DNA of 64,000 nucleotides. Origin: Piezodorus guildinii. Lineage: Eukaryota > Arthropoda > Insecta > Hemiptera > Pentatomidae. The DNA lies in the NCBI GenBank assembly GCA_023052935.1, contig CM041298.1:54133813-54197812 (forward strand), read 5' to 3'. Below are positions 46,307-57,134 of the stretch, piece after piece; position 1 is the stretch's first letter, and the number at the start of each line of letters is the position of its first letter. Position numbers and translations under genes: made by a program. Under the pieces are notes generated by a model, which was not told the origin of the DNA, searched no databases, and saw only the letters and a list, made by a program, of their open reading frames with translations.

Positions 46307-48561
46307 TTTTTTTTTTTTTTTTTCCTAGGCGTAAACCACTTGGGTCATTTTCGCCTTAAATCACTTTGATAAAGGGATTAAATATTATAGTCTATTGTAC
46401 AAGTCGGTCTGTCGTAGGAAGTCAAAAAGGTTTGCAGTTGTCTGTATGTTGTCTTGTAAAACGGTTGGTAAGTCAGTGTCAATTGCAATATGTGCTCTGT
46501 GATTATCATAAGCCCTACACTCTGTCAAAATGTGTTTAACAGAGAATGGGCAACCGCATGTTGGGCACTCCGTAGGAGGTTCCCGTGCCATGAGATGTCC
46601 GTGAGTTAGTCGGGTGTGTCCAATACGCAGGCGCGCCAAGATAACCTCTTTCCTTCGCTTTTGTCGTAGGGACGAATGCCAATGGGAGATGTCCCTTCTT
46701 ATTTCCCTTAATTTGTTGTCAGTAATGTCATACCAAATCTGTCCCCACTTCGACCGAATCCGCTGCTTGATAATAGAAATATAGTCGCCAACAGGCACCC
46801 CAGTAAAGGGAATGCCATCTGTTATTGCTTCTTTGGCTGCACGATCTGCGAGTTCATTGCCAACTATACCGCAGTGGCTCGGTACCCAGACGAAAAAAAC
46901 TGAATAATTGGAAACTATTGTGGACTGCAATGATAATAGAATATTTTGGATAAGAGAGTCGGTAGAGAAAAGGCGCTTCAAGCTGAGCAGGGCCGATAAG
47001 GAGTCTGTGCAAATAATCCTGGTTGTTTTGGTAGGATGAATAACATTTAAACTTTTATAAATTCCAACTAGTTCTGCGGTATAGTTGCTACAGAGTGGAG
47101 AAAGGGAAAATAGATGTTGTCTGCCCTCGAACACGACCGATGCTCCCACACCTTAGGAACTCTTAGAGCCATCAGTATATACGTAATCAGCAACAGCGAG
47201 TCTATCTTGTAGTTTTTGAAATTCCTGCTTATATATGTAAGGGTATGTGTTTTGTTTGAGTAATTTGGTAAGGGAAAGACAGATATTCGGAGAGGGAAAT
47301 TGCCAAGGATAAATTGGAGATGTTTCTATTGTAAGGAAAGAAGGAAATTCGAGGTTAAGCTCGACCAGAAATTTAGAAATGCGGACTATAAAGGATGGTC
47401 TTTTGGATAAGGAGATCTGTTGTTGGGTGAGAAATTGTCTATTTGGGAATAAATGAAGGAGAGGATGGTTGGGAGTGGACAGGATCTTAGCAGCAAGGAT
47501 CAGGTCAAGTTGTTGCCTTCGTAGTGCAAGTGGAGGTTCACCAGCTTCAGCACACAAGCTAATAGAAGGGCTGGAACGGAAATCACCAATAGCTATTCGA
47601 AGACCGGTGTTTTGAATAGGATCGAGTAGTTTTAGAGTTCGACTTGAGGCAGAGTTAAAAGCACTGCAACCATAATCTAACTTTGGCCTTATGAGAGTCC
47701 TAAACAGAGTTATCATGCTTCTACGATCAGCACCCCAACTTGTGTTACTAACCATCTTGAAAAGATTGAGAGAACGGAGGCAATTAGCTTTTAGTTGCTT
47801 CAGATGTGGAGACCAGCTAAGTGTGCGATCGAAGGTCACACCCAGGTATTTTACTGTATTAGAAAGAGTGAGTGGTTGGTTGGCTATCTCTAGGGATGGT
47901 TGTGAATTCGGTTGTCTTTTGCTGAAAAGTATCGCAACAGTCTTTTGGGGTGATATGGTGAAACCGTTGTCATTAAACCAGCCACTGACGTTATCTAAAG
48001 CTGATTGCATCTTGTATTGTAAATCTGGCACCTGTTTCCCTGCAGTATAAAGTACAAGATCGTCCGCGTACAGCATACTCTTGACCGGCAAGTTGACTAC
48101 TCTTAACACCTCATTTAAACATATACAAAAGAGTGTTGCACTCAAGACACAGCCCTGAGGCACGCCATTTTCTTGCTCATATTCCCGAGAAAACACATCA
48201 CCGAGTCTAACCATGAATCTTCTATCTGTGAGAAAGTTAGAGATGAAACCAAGGATGTGCCCATTGATTCCCATCCTAATCAAAGTATCGACGATGAGCC
48301 TTCTCCAAGTCCTGTCAAAAGCATTTTCGATGTCAATAAAAACAGCCAACAGTTTTTCTTTTTGTTCGAAGGCACCTAATATGTCACATTCCAGGCGAAC
48401 CAGGTTGTCTTTCGTGCTTCTTCATTTCCGAAAACCACTTTGCCATACTGGAAGAACATTTTTCGCTTCTAGGAACCACATCAAACGATTGCTTATCAGT
48501 TTCTCCAAGAGTTTACACATAGAAGAGGTGAGAGAGATAGGGCGATAGCTATTGACGTTCA
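46307..48561 (-). mobile_element. 5'-truncated I-like LINE with 13-bp target duplication
   Basis: TACTAAATATTTT occurs at 46294-46306 and 48562-48574, bounding a 2.25-kb minus-strand insertion. The poly(A) end is the T run at about 46303-46325, and the 5' truncation falls just before the YRPIS box of the RT. It contains reverse transcriptase and RNase H in one frame, broken by two stops. The left duplication abuts the right end of a Rep-A copy. Confidence 0.9.
46385..48549 (-). pseudogene. RT and RNase H of an I-like LINE, two nonsense codons
   Basis: A single reading frame on the minus strand. The RT part has SYRPISLTSSMCKLLEKLI, then FRK followed by a TGA at about 48430, then RSTKDNLVRL, LLAVFIDIENAFDRTW (catalytic Asp), NGVPQGCVLSATLF, SMLYADDLVLY (paired Asp) and VKYLGVTFDRTLSW. 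After VADYVYTDGSKSS comes a TAA at 47153-47155. The same frame then continues into RNase H: the first Asp is in YTDGSK, then AELVGIYKSL (Glu), ICTDSLSALLSL (Asp), SHCGIVGNELADRAAK (His, Asp). The C-terminus has CPTCGCPFSVKHILTEC, a CCHC-type motif usual after RNase H in I-clade LINEs. With both stops read through, all catalytic residues appear present, so inactivation looks recent. Plus-strand frames here are shadows. Confidence 0.9.
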
Positions 48562-48799
48562 TACTAAATATTTTAATATTAATTATAATTTATAAAATTT
48601 TATTTGTATCATATCACATCGATTAATCTAGTTTCGCCAATTTAATAGTCTGATAAAAGCCTGTCTTCACTAACTCCACTACTTTATTTGAAATTTCTTA
48701 ACACCATATTTAGGTGCTAAAGAATTTTTGTCTTTATGGTGTGTAGGTAATTCTACAGTGAATAATACATCAAGTAATTGTGAACAATTATTATAGGCT

Positions 48800-48932
48800 T
48801 GATATAGGCGTGGAAGGAGTTTTCACTTCAATGTTTATTTAAGTCAGCTGGTCTCGAAGCCATCGTATTTTCAGCCGCCTTGGAGGACTATCAATACTAG
48901 ATGGAGATGAGAGGTTACGGACGATCTTAAAT
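48800..48932 (-). mobile_element. Jockey-like LINE C-terminal remnant
   Basis: The inverted TCAGCCGCCTTGGAGGACT (about 48871) encodes the PPRRLKxRWLRDQ-type motif. GGAGATGAGAGGTTACGG follows as in the copies at 22800 and 38600. Very short. Confidence 0.6.
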
Positions 48933-49895
48933 TTTAAATACAATATTTTTTTTCATGATTTTTTTTTCTTTTCATACCTCAACATGAAATATTAAAAAAA
49001 AAAGTTACTCATTAATGTTTTTATACGTGCAGAAAAATATTTTTAACTATTGACTATTTTTAAAAATTGAAATTTTAATATCATGAATATCAGTGTACAC
49101 GTTTCTTGATTTTTTATGTATAAAAATAAAGATGAAGTGTTCTTAATAAATATTGTCATTAAATAAACGTATAAGACATTCGTTATCTTTAAATGATTTG
49201 CGTTTTGCAGAAACCTCTTTTCTATAAAAATGAGTATGTGTGATTTCCGGAATTCAGGGTTAAATCACCATTGACAGTTTAATTTTCAGATAAAACAATT
49301 CAGAAATTTCAGCAATACAGTAGCATTAAGAAGATTTAAATTATTGAAAGAATTACATGATATGAAATTATCAAAATATTAAATAAAACATTAAAGAAGC
49401 TGATGAGAATCGGGAGCAGGAAGTCGCACGGTTTCCGTTGTGGGAAAAAATCGTCCTCCGTATTTAAATTTGATTTAAAACTCCCCGGTCTCTTAAAAAA
49501 TTATTCTCATTTACATAATTTCATCCTCGACGACGAGGACACACCGCTTACCTCATTTCGCTAATGTTTCTAATTTTTTTTTTTTTTTTTTTAATCTTGA
49601 TTGAAAGACAATTTATGTTGGAATTAAGTACTTATATTGAGATAAATATTTATTACTGTACGAATCATAAGAGACATAATCACCTCAATATACCCTTCTT
49701 CATGGAATATCGAGCACATTTTTTCCAATTGTAAAGTATATTTGGGTTGACTTTTCAATATGTCCTGAAATTTAGGTACTGTTTTTCTTGAAAAATATAT
49801 ACTTGCGGCTATGATCCCGAAAAGAAATAACTTTTTATAAATAAAAACGACAACATGGATATTTCATCTACGGTGGTTTTTCATGAATAAAATAC
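48933..49895. other. AT-rich DNA, no gene seen
   Basis: Poly(T) runs occur near 48945 and 49572. Nothing recognised. Confidence 0.45.
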
Positions 49896-49898
49896 AGC

Positions 49899-49932
49899 CA
49901 CTATCAGGCTCGATAAAGGCCGAAACATCGGA
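49899..49932 (+). ncRNA. decayed hammerhead-like motif H5
   Basis: CACTATCAGGCTCGATAAAG followed by GCCGAAACATCGG. The GGC/GGCC stem and GAAAC box remain and the triplet is ATC, but the CUGAUGA box is eroded. It lies 25 nt left of a SINE-X insertion. Confidence 0.35.
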
Positions 49933-49971
49933 ACTTACTTAAATAACCAGGATCGTTGTTTCTTTTGATTG

Positions 49972-50182
49972 GTTGGTTGGTTATCTATTTAACGTCAGTT
50001 TATGCTGCTGTGGCTAAACAAACAGGGTCAGGACCATATTTTTACGTCACCTTCGAAGACGTCATAACAAAGGACTTTTTATTTCTATTAAAAAATCTTA
50101 GGCCACCTACCAGGTATGAACCCTCGACCTTGGGCATAGAAATCTATCATGCTAGCCACTTCAACACACGTGACCCCTAGAC
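49972..50182 (-). mobile_element. SINE-X copy with 15-bp target duplication
   Basis: It is flanked by TGTTTCTTTTGATTG (49957-49971) and TGTTTCTTTTAATTG (50183-50197), one mismatch. The minus-strand copy has the 3' end (TTTAACGTCAGTTTATGC inverted), a shortened body, and a decayed head with box B-like sequence (ACCCTCGACC inverted). The internal deletion makes it shorter than the 276-bp copy at 50661. The frame 49956-50180 is an artefact. Confidence 0.85.
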
Positions 50183-50364
50183 TGTTTCTTTTAATTGATT
50201 ACTCTTCTTTCTTCCCTTTAATCTCTTTTGACCTAATGTGGGAAGAATATCTTTAAATGCGTATTTGACATTAATTAATAGCATCCTTACATTTGATGAA
50301 GAAGTTGGTTGGGAGTAGAGTTGTCAAGAAATAATACACCAATTTGAAAAACTTATTTATTTAT

Positions 50365-50414
50365 TAGTTTGCCGACGTTTCGGCCTATACTGTTGGCCTT
50401 TAACAGGACAACTA
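50365..50414 (-). ncRNA. hammerhead-like motif H6
   Basis: On the minus strand: TAGTTGTC, CTGTTAA, A, GGCC, 9-nt loop, GGCC, GAAAC, GTC, GGCAAACTA. Stem I pairs TTGTC with GGCAA (one G-T pair) and continues with AG/CT beyond a bulge. Stem II is GGCC/GGCC. CTGTTAA differs from CTGATGA at two positions that matter for catalysis, so it is probably inactive, but the fold is well preserved. Confidence 0.5.
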
Positions 50415-50660
50415 GCAGCAGAGATGTCTCTTTTCATTTATATTGTTATTTAATCAATTATTGAGGGATATTTTATTGTTGAGGAGATATTCATGTAAAA
50501 TATCGTTATAAGAGCTAAAGTGGTACTATTTATCTAGAGCTATCTATTTAATTCTAGGAAAGCAACCGCTTTTAACCACAAAAAGCGTCCTAAGTTTATG
50601 TTGAAGTGAGATTTTTCGAATTTAAGAGACAGGAGAAATAATGTTGACTTAGGTGGTTTA

Positions 50661-50936
50661 TTTTAATCGTTTAACGTCACTTTATGCTGCTATGGCTAAT
50701 CGGACGATACTACAATGGGAGTCCTAAATTTTGCCTATCCAGATTTTATTAGGATAGGGATCTTTAACGAGTACCTGACATCGCACAGGCTCGGGCCACC
50801 TTTTAACGTCCCCTCCGAAGACGGCATAACTAAGGATTTTTTACTCCCATTAAAAAATCCTAGGCACAGCGGTTTGAACCCGCAACCTTTGGCATAGAAA
50901 GCTGTTATGCTAACCACTACGCTATGGGTGGCCCCC
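50661..50936 (-). mobile_element. SINE-X reference copy, 276 bp, 13-bp target duplication
   Basis: CTTAGGTGGTTTA lies at 50648-50660 and 50937-50949, giving exact ends. On the minus strand the head reads GGCCACCCATAGCGTAGTGG (box A TAGCGTAGTGG) and GCGGGTTCAAACCGC (box B GGTTCAAACC), so it is tRNA-derived. The body has ATGGGAGTAAAAAATCC, TACTCGTTAAAGATCCC and CATAAAGTGACGTTAAACG at the 3' end, with no long A tail. Other copies lie at 17328, 17868, 23955, 49972, 53490 and 60084. The frames over it are artefacts. Confidence 0.9.
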
Positions 50937-51111
50937 CTTAGGTGGTTTAAAAGTTGAAATGTGATTATGAATTCTGTATAATAAAATATATTGAATAAAT
51001 AAAATTGGAAGGACATATTAGGTGGATCTTTTGTTTTAAAATATGGACGAGGGGCTAATGAAGATGCGGAAGTTTGGTGATATAAAAGTTTAGGGGTAGA
51101 AGTAAAAACAG

Positions 51112-51402
51112 GGGAGCCCGTGGCTGAGTGGCTAGCGCGCCAGTCTCTCATACTACAGGTTCTGAGTTCGAATCCCAGTCCCGGCGGGGCTTTTATAAGG
51201 ATGTAAAACAATGGGGATTCACTCACAACCTCTCCCCCGGGTATGTGAGACCCGCCAGCCACAGGGTGGCCACTCACAAAATTAGTCGTAGGGAGTGATG
51301 ACCCTACACTAAAACTTTCATCGTGAAACGTGAGTGTAAACTCGCAGGAGTTTACTCCGAGAGGCCCAGGGCTACACGGCCTGTCGCGCCACTGGAAGAA
51401 GA
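51112..51402 (+). mobile_element. SINE-Y copy, 291 bp, 14-bp target duplication
   Basis: AGAAGTAAAAACAG flanks it at 51098-51111 and 51403-51416. The head GGGGAGCCCGTGGCTGAGTG has box A TGGCTGAGTGG, and GAGTTCGAATCCC is an excellent box B. The body includes CACTCACAACCTCTCCCCC and CACTCGCAGG-like sequence, and the 3' end is (GAA)n. The clean ends show a young insertion. The long minus-strand frame 50735-51505 spans two SINEs and is not a gene. Confidence 0.9.
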
Positions 51403-51518
51403 AGAAGTAAAAACAGCTTGGAATGAGGGATTTGCAATGACGAATGATAAACTTTGAGAATTCGAGAGATGACGAAAAGAGTGCTGAGATGTAGCAGACA
51501 GTCATTTATCTGCAATTC

Positions 51519-51558
51519 GCCTAGATGAAGAACTACAATTTAGTCTGAAACGTCATCA
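51519..51558 (+). ncRNA. decayed hammerhead-like motif H7
   Basis: CCTAGATGAAGAACTACAAT then TTAGTCTGAAACGTCATC. One inserted base breaks the CUGAUGA box and stem II is weak (GTC before the GAAAC box is TCT). GAAAC and GTC are intact. It keeps the spacing of the family. Confidence 0.3.
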
Positions 51559-51559
51559 A

Positions 51560-53015
51560 ACAAATCTAATTAGTTTTTCTTGTTAGTGTGTTATTTTTAG
51601 ATCGCAGCCCTAGCCAAATTTTCTATCATATGTTCTCTACGACCAACAAGTACTACATCATTATGTTTTCTAACATATGTCTACACCAACACTATCTTTT
51701 TCCGAACAAAGTCATTAAAGTACGACTCATTCATCATCTTCTCCTTGAAATATTTTATTCAGATAGAGAACAAACTTGCGAAAAAAACGTCCAAAAAATT
51801 GAGAGATAAAGACTAAAATATTATAGATAAGGGCGGTTGTAGATGAGTCGACTAAGAAACAGATTGAAATGCAAATAGCCACTTCCCATCATCAGTCAGA
51901 ACCTGTTCCCACGGCGGGCCGCCAATTTGGTACACACAGAGCAGGGCTGTCCAACATCGTAATGTCGCAGCACGGGAGTGTGTCTTAGTGTGGGTCAGCC
52001 TTTTTTATATTAATAATTATTTTACAATAAATAGACTGCTATTAATTATTAAATTAAAATACATTACACTGAGACAGTTCATACTCGTCACAAGCGCCAT
52101 ATTCATCTGTAAATTTTTTTTATCCTATTGGTGAAATGAGGAAAAAACAATTTTATACAAAATTTTTATTATAAAAAAAAACACTAATTATTGAGTACTA
52201 TTATCTTTTTAATTATTTTAGTCATTTTATTTGTTAATAAGGGGTTGAGATAACTAATAAAGAGGGGAAAATTATATCCCTTAATACCTTTAGATACTCA
52301 TACCATACGACATAGTGGGATTTTTTTATTGCACTTTTTTATTATCACCTTCAACTTTTCATATTTTTATTAACCTATTGGAGACGACGATTTTTTTCGA
52401 ACATGGTCCCAAGGAACTATTTTTTTTTCTTAGTAGGAAAGGCTTCAAATAATTTTTAGATTTTTTGATACTCAGTAAAACCAATGCCAAATTTTATTTT
52501 TCAGTACTTTACACTACTACAGCACGACTAGTTTACTCAGAATAACTGATAATTGCACATTACTGTTATTGCACACACGGTGTGCAATCGGTCTCAAATG
52601 GGTTAATAGAAATATTTTAACTGAAAACCACCTTGTTTTATATAAAATTACTTTAATTATATTTAAACACTTTTAACCAATAGGTTTATTATTTTTTTGA
52701 ATCGAATTTGTCAAGCAAGCTATAGCTTTGACTATTTTTTAATAAAATGACTACAATAATTTAAAAGGTATTTAACATATATTGTGTGATTTTTTAATTT
52801 TATTTGTATAAGATTGTTTTTGAATTGAATTAAAAAACCAATCGAAAAGAAAAATTGTTAAAGATTTAATGTTACAGAGATGCTTGTGACGTAGAAAGCT
52901 TCAAAAATGTCTCAATAAAGAGATATATAATTATGGACTGTCTTAGTGTAATTTACCTTACTTAATTATTATTTCGACATTTTAATTTTTAAGTAGACGA
53001 TGTATTATGATTTTT
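51560..53015. other. AT-rich DNA, no gene seen
   Basis: GGACTGTCTTAGTG near 52935 is also found near 34771, and CGCCATATTCATCTG near 52096 resembles CGCGTCATATTCGTCT near 34672. A low-copy dispersed repeat is therefore likely. No coding content is seen. Confidence 0.4.
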
Positions 53016-53019
53016 AAAA

Positions 53020-53135
53020 TAGAACAGAATAGAGAATAATTTTATTTTGGGGACTGGATTCCTTTAAGAATAACAGTTATGTAACTAATGTATATAACGA
53101 AAATAATTATTATATTAATAAATATAACATAATAT
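53020..53135 (-). mobile_element. CR1/L2-like LINE 3' end
   Basis: AATTTTATTTTGGGGACTGG, then ATTCCTTTAAGAATAACAG, matches the tails at 20781 and 27085. No coding part remains. Confidence 0.5.
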
Positions 53136-53485
53136 AACTTCAACTTTTTATATTTAGATTCTCGGAATCAATTAGGTCAAAAATAAGAAAGTTATTTTAA
53201 AACCTTTTAATCATCAATTATCAATACAATAAGCAATTATCCTCTTAATTACTTATTTATATTTCATACATACGTAAATAATTACTTCTTTTTCATTAAC
53301 TTATTTTCAATTTAAATAAATGTTTATTATTATTTTTTAAACATTTAAATGATTAATATTGTTTTAAGTAAGCTTTAGTTTATTTACAAATGAAAATAAT
53401 AACTTGTGAAGGTGATTGTCTTAATTATTACATATAAGAATTCATAAATTTAACTATGAATGAATTTGTTTGTTTATTAATTTAA
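53136..53485. other. AT-rich DNA, no gene seen
   Basis: Nothing recognised. Confidence 0.45.
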
Positions 53486-53489
53486 CTTC

Positions 53490-53720
53490 ACTTTATGCTA
53501 CTGTGACAAATCGGACGATGCTGCAAGTGGAAGTCCTAAATTTTACCTATTCGGGTAGGGATCTTTAACGAGTACCTAATCGCACAAACTCGGAACCACC
53601 ATTGTATGAAGGCGTAACCAAGGGCTTTCTATTACTTATACTAAAATCATAGGAGTGCTTGCCGGGTTGAACCAACGACCTTAAGCATTGAGTGCCTAAC
53701 CACTGGACCATAGGTTAAAA
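53490..53720 (-). mobile_element. SINE-X copy
   Basis: The inverted 3' end CTTCACTTTATGCTACTGTG, then GGATCTTTAACGAGTACC, then GTGCCTAACCACTGG for the box A region follow SINE-X order. It abuts the right end of a Rep-A copy. Target duplications are not clear. Confidence 0.8.
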
Positions 53721-53721
53721 A

Positions 53722-54452
53722 ATCTGGTGCTGACAACACACGACTTTCACTTACATCACCATTGCCTACAATTTTTGGCAGAAAGTCCCTTGCCACTAGA
53801 TGCGTTGTGCTCTTGATAATGATGCTGTCTGCTAGAGTGCAGCACTTAAAATATGTTAAGGGCCCTGTTTCCTTAACATATTTTTGCTCTTTTCTTCTTA
53901 AGGCGTTTATCAAACTCGCTCAACATTAATATTTAGCTGCTATTTATCAATTCTGACAAGCCTAATATTTTGAAATCTATAAAATTAAAGGTACTTTAGA
54001 AGATGAAAATTTAAAATATCGGCATTTAAGCCCTGTCAAACTATTTCAATCAGAATAAAACCTACATCATATTAAATCTTATTAAATTTTACATAAATAT
54101 AACGAGATTAATCAAAATCGTTGCAGCCGTTTTTGAGAAAATCGTAAAAAGGTGTAAAATGCATTGTGTTAAGTGGCTCTTCTCGTAAGCCGATTTCGAT
54201 GAAAACGTTTTTGTAACATCTCAGGCGTATAGTTGTCTTAAATATAAAATTTCAGTATCATAGGACTTTTCATTTACGCGCGGGAGTTACCAAACACGGA
54301 CACACACACTGACCTTTTTGCGGGACTTGCGGACTGTCATTTGGGCTCAGGAGACCTAAAACGTATATTTCCGTCGAAACTGGAATCGAAAATTTTCACG
54401 TTCGCAATACTGTCCCTTACTATATATATATTTCATATATTATGTGAAAGCA
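53722..54452 (-). repeat. Rep-A copy 6
   Basis: The right end (CAACACACGACTTTCACTTA) is at 53736 and the left end (CATATATTATGTGAAAGC) near 54434. It includes ATCTCAGGCGTATAG and CACACACACTGACC at the expected places. The two ends are short inverted complements (CTTTCAC/GTGAAAG). Confidence 0.8.
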
Positions 54453-54683
54453 AAAAATAGACCTAGCAGTAAAAATAAAATTTCTCTATTTTTTCTATTT
54501 ATAATTTTTTTCCTTTTTCTATATTGCTATTAAAAATTTGTGCACATACTTGAAATGCTTCAAAAGTAACTTTATTAGTGCATATTACTACGTTTCTTAG
54601 TCCTTCTTGGTTAGAATTTAGAAGTAAAATCTACATTTCGTATAACATTAATAATTTGTAAAATATAAAAAAACCTAGTCTTA

Positions 54684-54765
54684 CTAAATAAAAAAAGTCT
54701 GTGCAATATACGACTTTTACTTAACACAGTTGTTAAAATTAATTAAAGTAGTTTTAAATAATAAA
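54684..54765 (-). repeat. Rep-A 3' end fragment
   Basis: AAAAAAAGTCTGTGCAATAT, then ACGACTTTTACTTAAC, matches the inverted Rep-A terminus and adjacent about 40 bp. Confidence 0.5.
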
Positions 54766-54847
54766 CCCAGGACTTTTTAATATGTTTCACAAACCCGCGA
54801 CCTTGTGTATATAAAATTAAGCGTGAGCAATTGAAAAAAAGGGATAT

Positions 54848-54848
<1 letters not shown>

Positions 54849-54902
<54 letters not shown>
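54849..54902. repeat. (TA)n microsatellite
   Basis: TA run with a central phase shift. Confidence 0.95.
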
Positions 54903-54906
<4 letters not shown>

Positions 54907-54929
54907 AAATTGAAATATATTACAATTTG

Positions 54930-55440
54930 TTTCTAAATGATCATTAGCAAAGTGATATGAAATATAATATATATACAAAAAAAACAACAACCTATAATTG
55001 AGATAAATACAAATAAATGAAATAAAGAAGTAAGAAAGACATTAACATCATACACACAATCATAACTATATACAATATTTACAATTTGCAAGAGGAATCC
55101 TAGACAGCCTTTTCCTCCACTTGTAGAGGGAAAAGCAGAGTCCAAGAGATCCCAGCGCCGCGTCACTGGTGGCCGAGCTAGGGCGCAATAGCCACATTAC
55201 ATGAGTGGAGGATCGGACCAGTGTCAGAACTCCAATTTAAATGTTTACAAAACGTCTAGCGGCCACTGCCGTTTTATTCTTCGAGGAGGATTGTAGGTAT
55301 GAGTGGTGCTGGATAGGGATTGTGCTAGAGGGTTAGGATGATGAGTAAGGTTCTGATGAAATTTGGAAAATTTGGATGGTACGAGGTCGTGATATAGGGT
55401 ACAGTTGGTAACGTAATAAGGAGCATTAACTATAAAGTGG
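54930..55440 (-). mobile_element. Jockey-like LINE 3' remnant
   Basis: On the minus strand it has decayed C-terminal codons (GCTCCTTATTACGTTACCAA, corresponding to APYYVTN), then CTCCTCGAAGAATAAAACGG and CAGTGGCCGC. The untranslated region shares AGTGACGCGGC with the copy at 15340. The frame 54933-55166 lies in the untranslated region and is not a gene. Confidence 0.7.
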
Positions 55441-55554
55441 AATATTAAAAAAATAACCTGTTAATAACATTTTAAAGATTTTTTTCAATCTTTTTCGTCA
55501 CGAAAGTAATAAATTTAAGATAAATATATCATTTCTAAAAAAGAATGTTGCCGT

Positions 55555-55800
55555 TTACAGAAGATAAATAACGAAGAATAAGGGGCCATCTGAGAAATAG
55601 ATGGTGCCAAGACATACGTCAAAGATTATGAGCTTGAGTTTACATTGCTGGACCAACAACGGATGCTACCGGCCACAATATTGACGAACAAACTATTAAT
55701 AGAAGATTTATTCATAGAAGGTGGCACACCTAAAGCAAGCGAAACTACTAACAAACTAGGACAACTAAAAACGAAAACTTAAAATACAGCCGTCGAAAAC
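55555..55800 (+). mobile_element. possible LINE C-terminal remnant
   Basis: One frame gives RNRWCQDIRQRL followed by decayed codons and FIHRRWHT. This recalls the GRPxxRWxDDIR and QDRxxWR motifs at the C-terminus of several insect LINEs. Stops interrupt it, and the assignment is weak. Confidence 0.3.
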
Positions 55801-56860
55801 AAGGGGAACATTCCCTATTTTACAAAAAAAAAAAATGTTCAACATGTTTAAACATTTTAATAATTTTTTCTTTTATCTCATGTACTCAAGGATTTATATT
55901 ATAAGTACAGACCCTAAACCACAATGCACACAATAAGTAGTACGTATTTATTCATAGATTTATAGTGCACAAAAATCGAATTTTACAATTACAATTAAAT
56001 ATAAGTCATGTTACAATAAAACCTGTTTATAACGTTGTATGCAAAGCAGGAATTTATATAATTAATGAGGTTAAGAATTTAATGGTTGGTTTATCTCATC
56101 AAGTGTGTGAATATTTCAGAATAATGGAATAAATGAATGGTTTCAGTTATTCACAAAAAGAAAAAAAAAATCATGTGTTGAAAAGATTCTCAAAGCTCCA
56201 AAGACAATTGTGAAAGAATGTCTTTATCAATGAGTTGACTACTTTGTCTGTAAACAGAAGCGTCTACATTGTACATTCTTTTGTTTATATATTACTTAGT
56301 TCGTTTGAATAGTATACAGTGGATGTTATTATAAGTTTCTAGTAAATTGTAGTAAATGACTGGACCGCTGAATGAATAAATCGTTATAATCAATGCCAGA
56401 AAACTCATTCATGAAAAATGTCAGAACAAAATGCGGCCTATTTTTATGGTTTTAGCCGAATGGAAAAAGTTCTGTTCTTCTATAATGTTTTAATTGTTAT
56501 CACATTCTGTTGTTTGTGCGTCGTATAGCATGCTTTGTTTTCCCATACTGATTCCCAGTATTTTAATAATGAATGAACAACTTCTTAATTATGAGACTAT
56601 ATTTAGAAATTAAAACATGTCAAATATAGGAAAGGACATTACGAACTCTTCTCAGCCTATTCCTTTAAATTTTGCACATTGTGTCGTGACTATTTCAATG
56701 TTTACAATGTTTTTTTTGGGATGGTACAAGTCAGTTCGTTGAGTTGTCTGAGTCAAGAGTTAGCTAATTTTGAATTTTTATTAATTTTAAATTTTGCTAG
56801 GCAAAGAAGCGGAAACTACACAATTAAATAATTACGTCAAGGAAAACCGGTCAAGAGACA
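55801..56860. other. AT-rich DNA, no gene seen
   Basis: Nothing recognised. Confidence 0.45.
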
Positions 56861-57043
56861 GAGGTTGTAATAAATACTTATAAAACGAAATATATGACTA
56901 TTAGTAGAAAAGGTGGTGATCTTGGTGTTATTAAAATATCAGGATATACTTTTGAACACTTAGAGAAATATAAGTATTATGGTTCTATAATAACCAGAAA
57001 AAAAACTAAATCCAGAAGAAAATAAAGTCATGGTTAAGGTCGA

Positions 57044-57044
57044 G

Positions 57045-57134
<90 letters not shown>

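Noticed and set aside
47691..48050. Plus-strand frames at 47691-48050 and 48173-48548
   Set aside because: Antisense shadows of the I-like RT.
51112..51190. A functional tRNA gene
   Set aside because: Box A and B are good, but the stretch is the head of a 291-bp repeat with target duplications. The heads at 60084, 50860 and 57370 are likewise parts of SINEs.
50735..51505. A 256-codon minus-strand open frame
   Set aside because: It crosses a whole SINE-X and SINE-Y and the unique DNA between them, shows no domain, and its composition follows those repeats. It is a chance frame.
54860..54900. (TA)n runs as origins or matrix-attachment sites
   Set aside because: There is no evidence beyond base composition. 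Similar runs occur at several places in the window.
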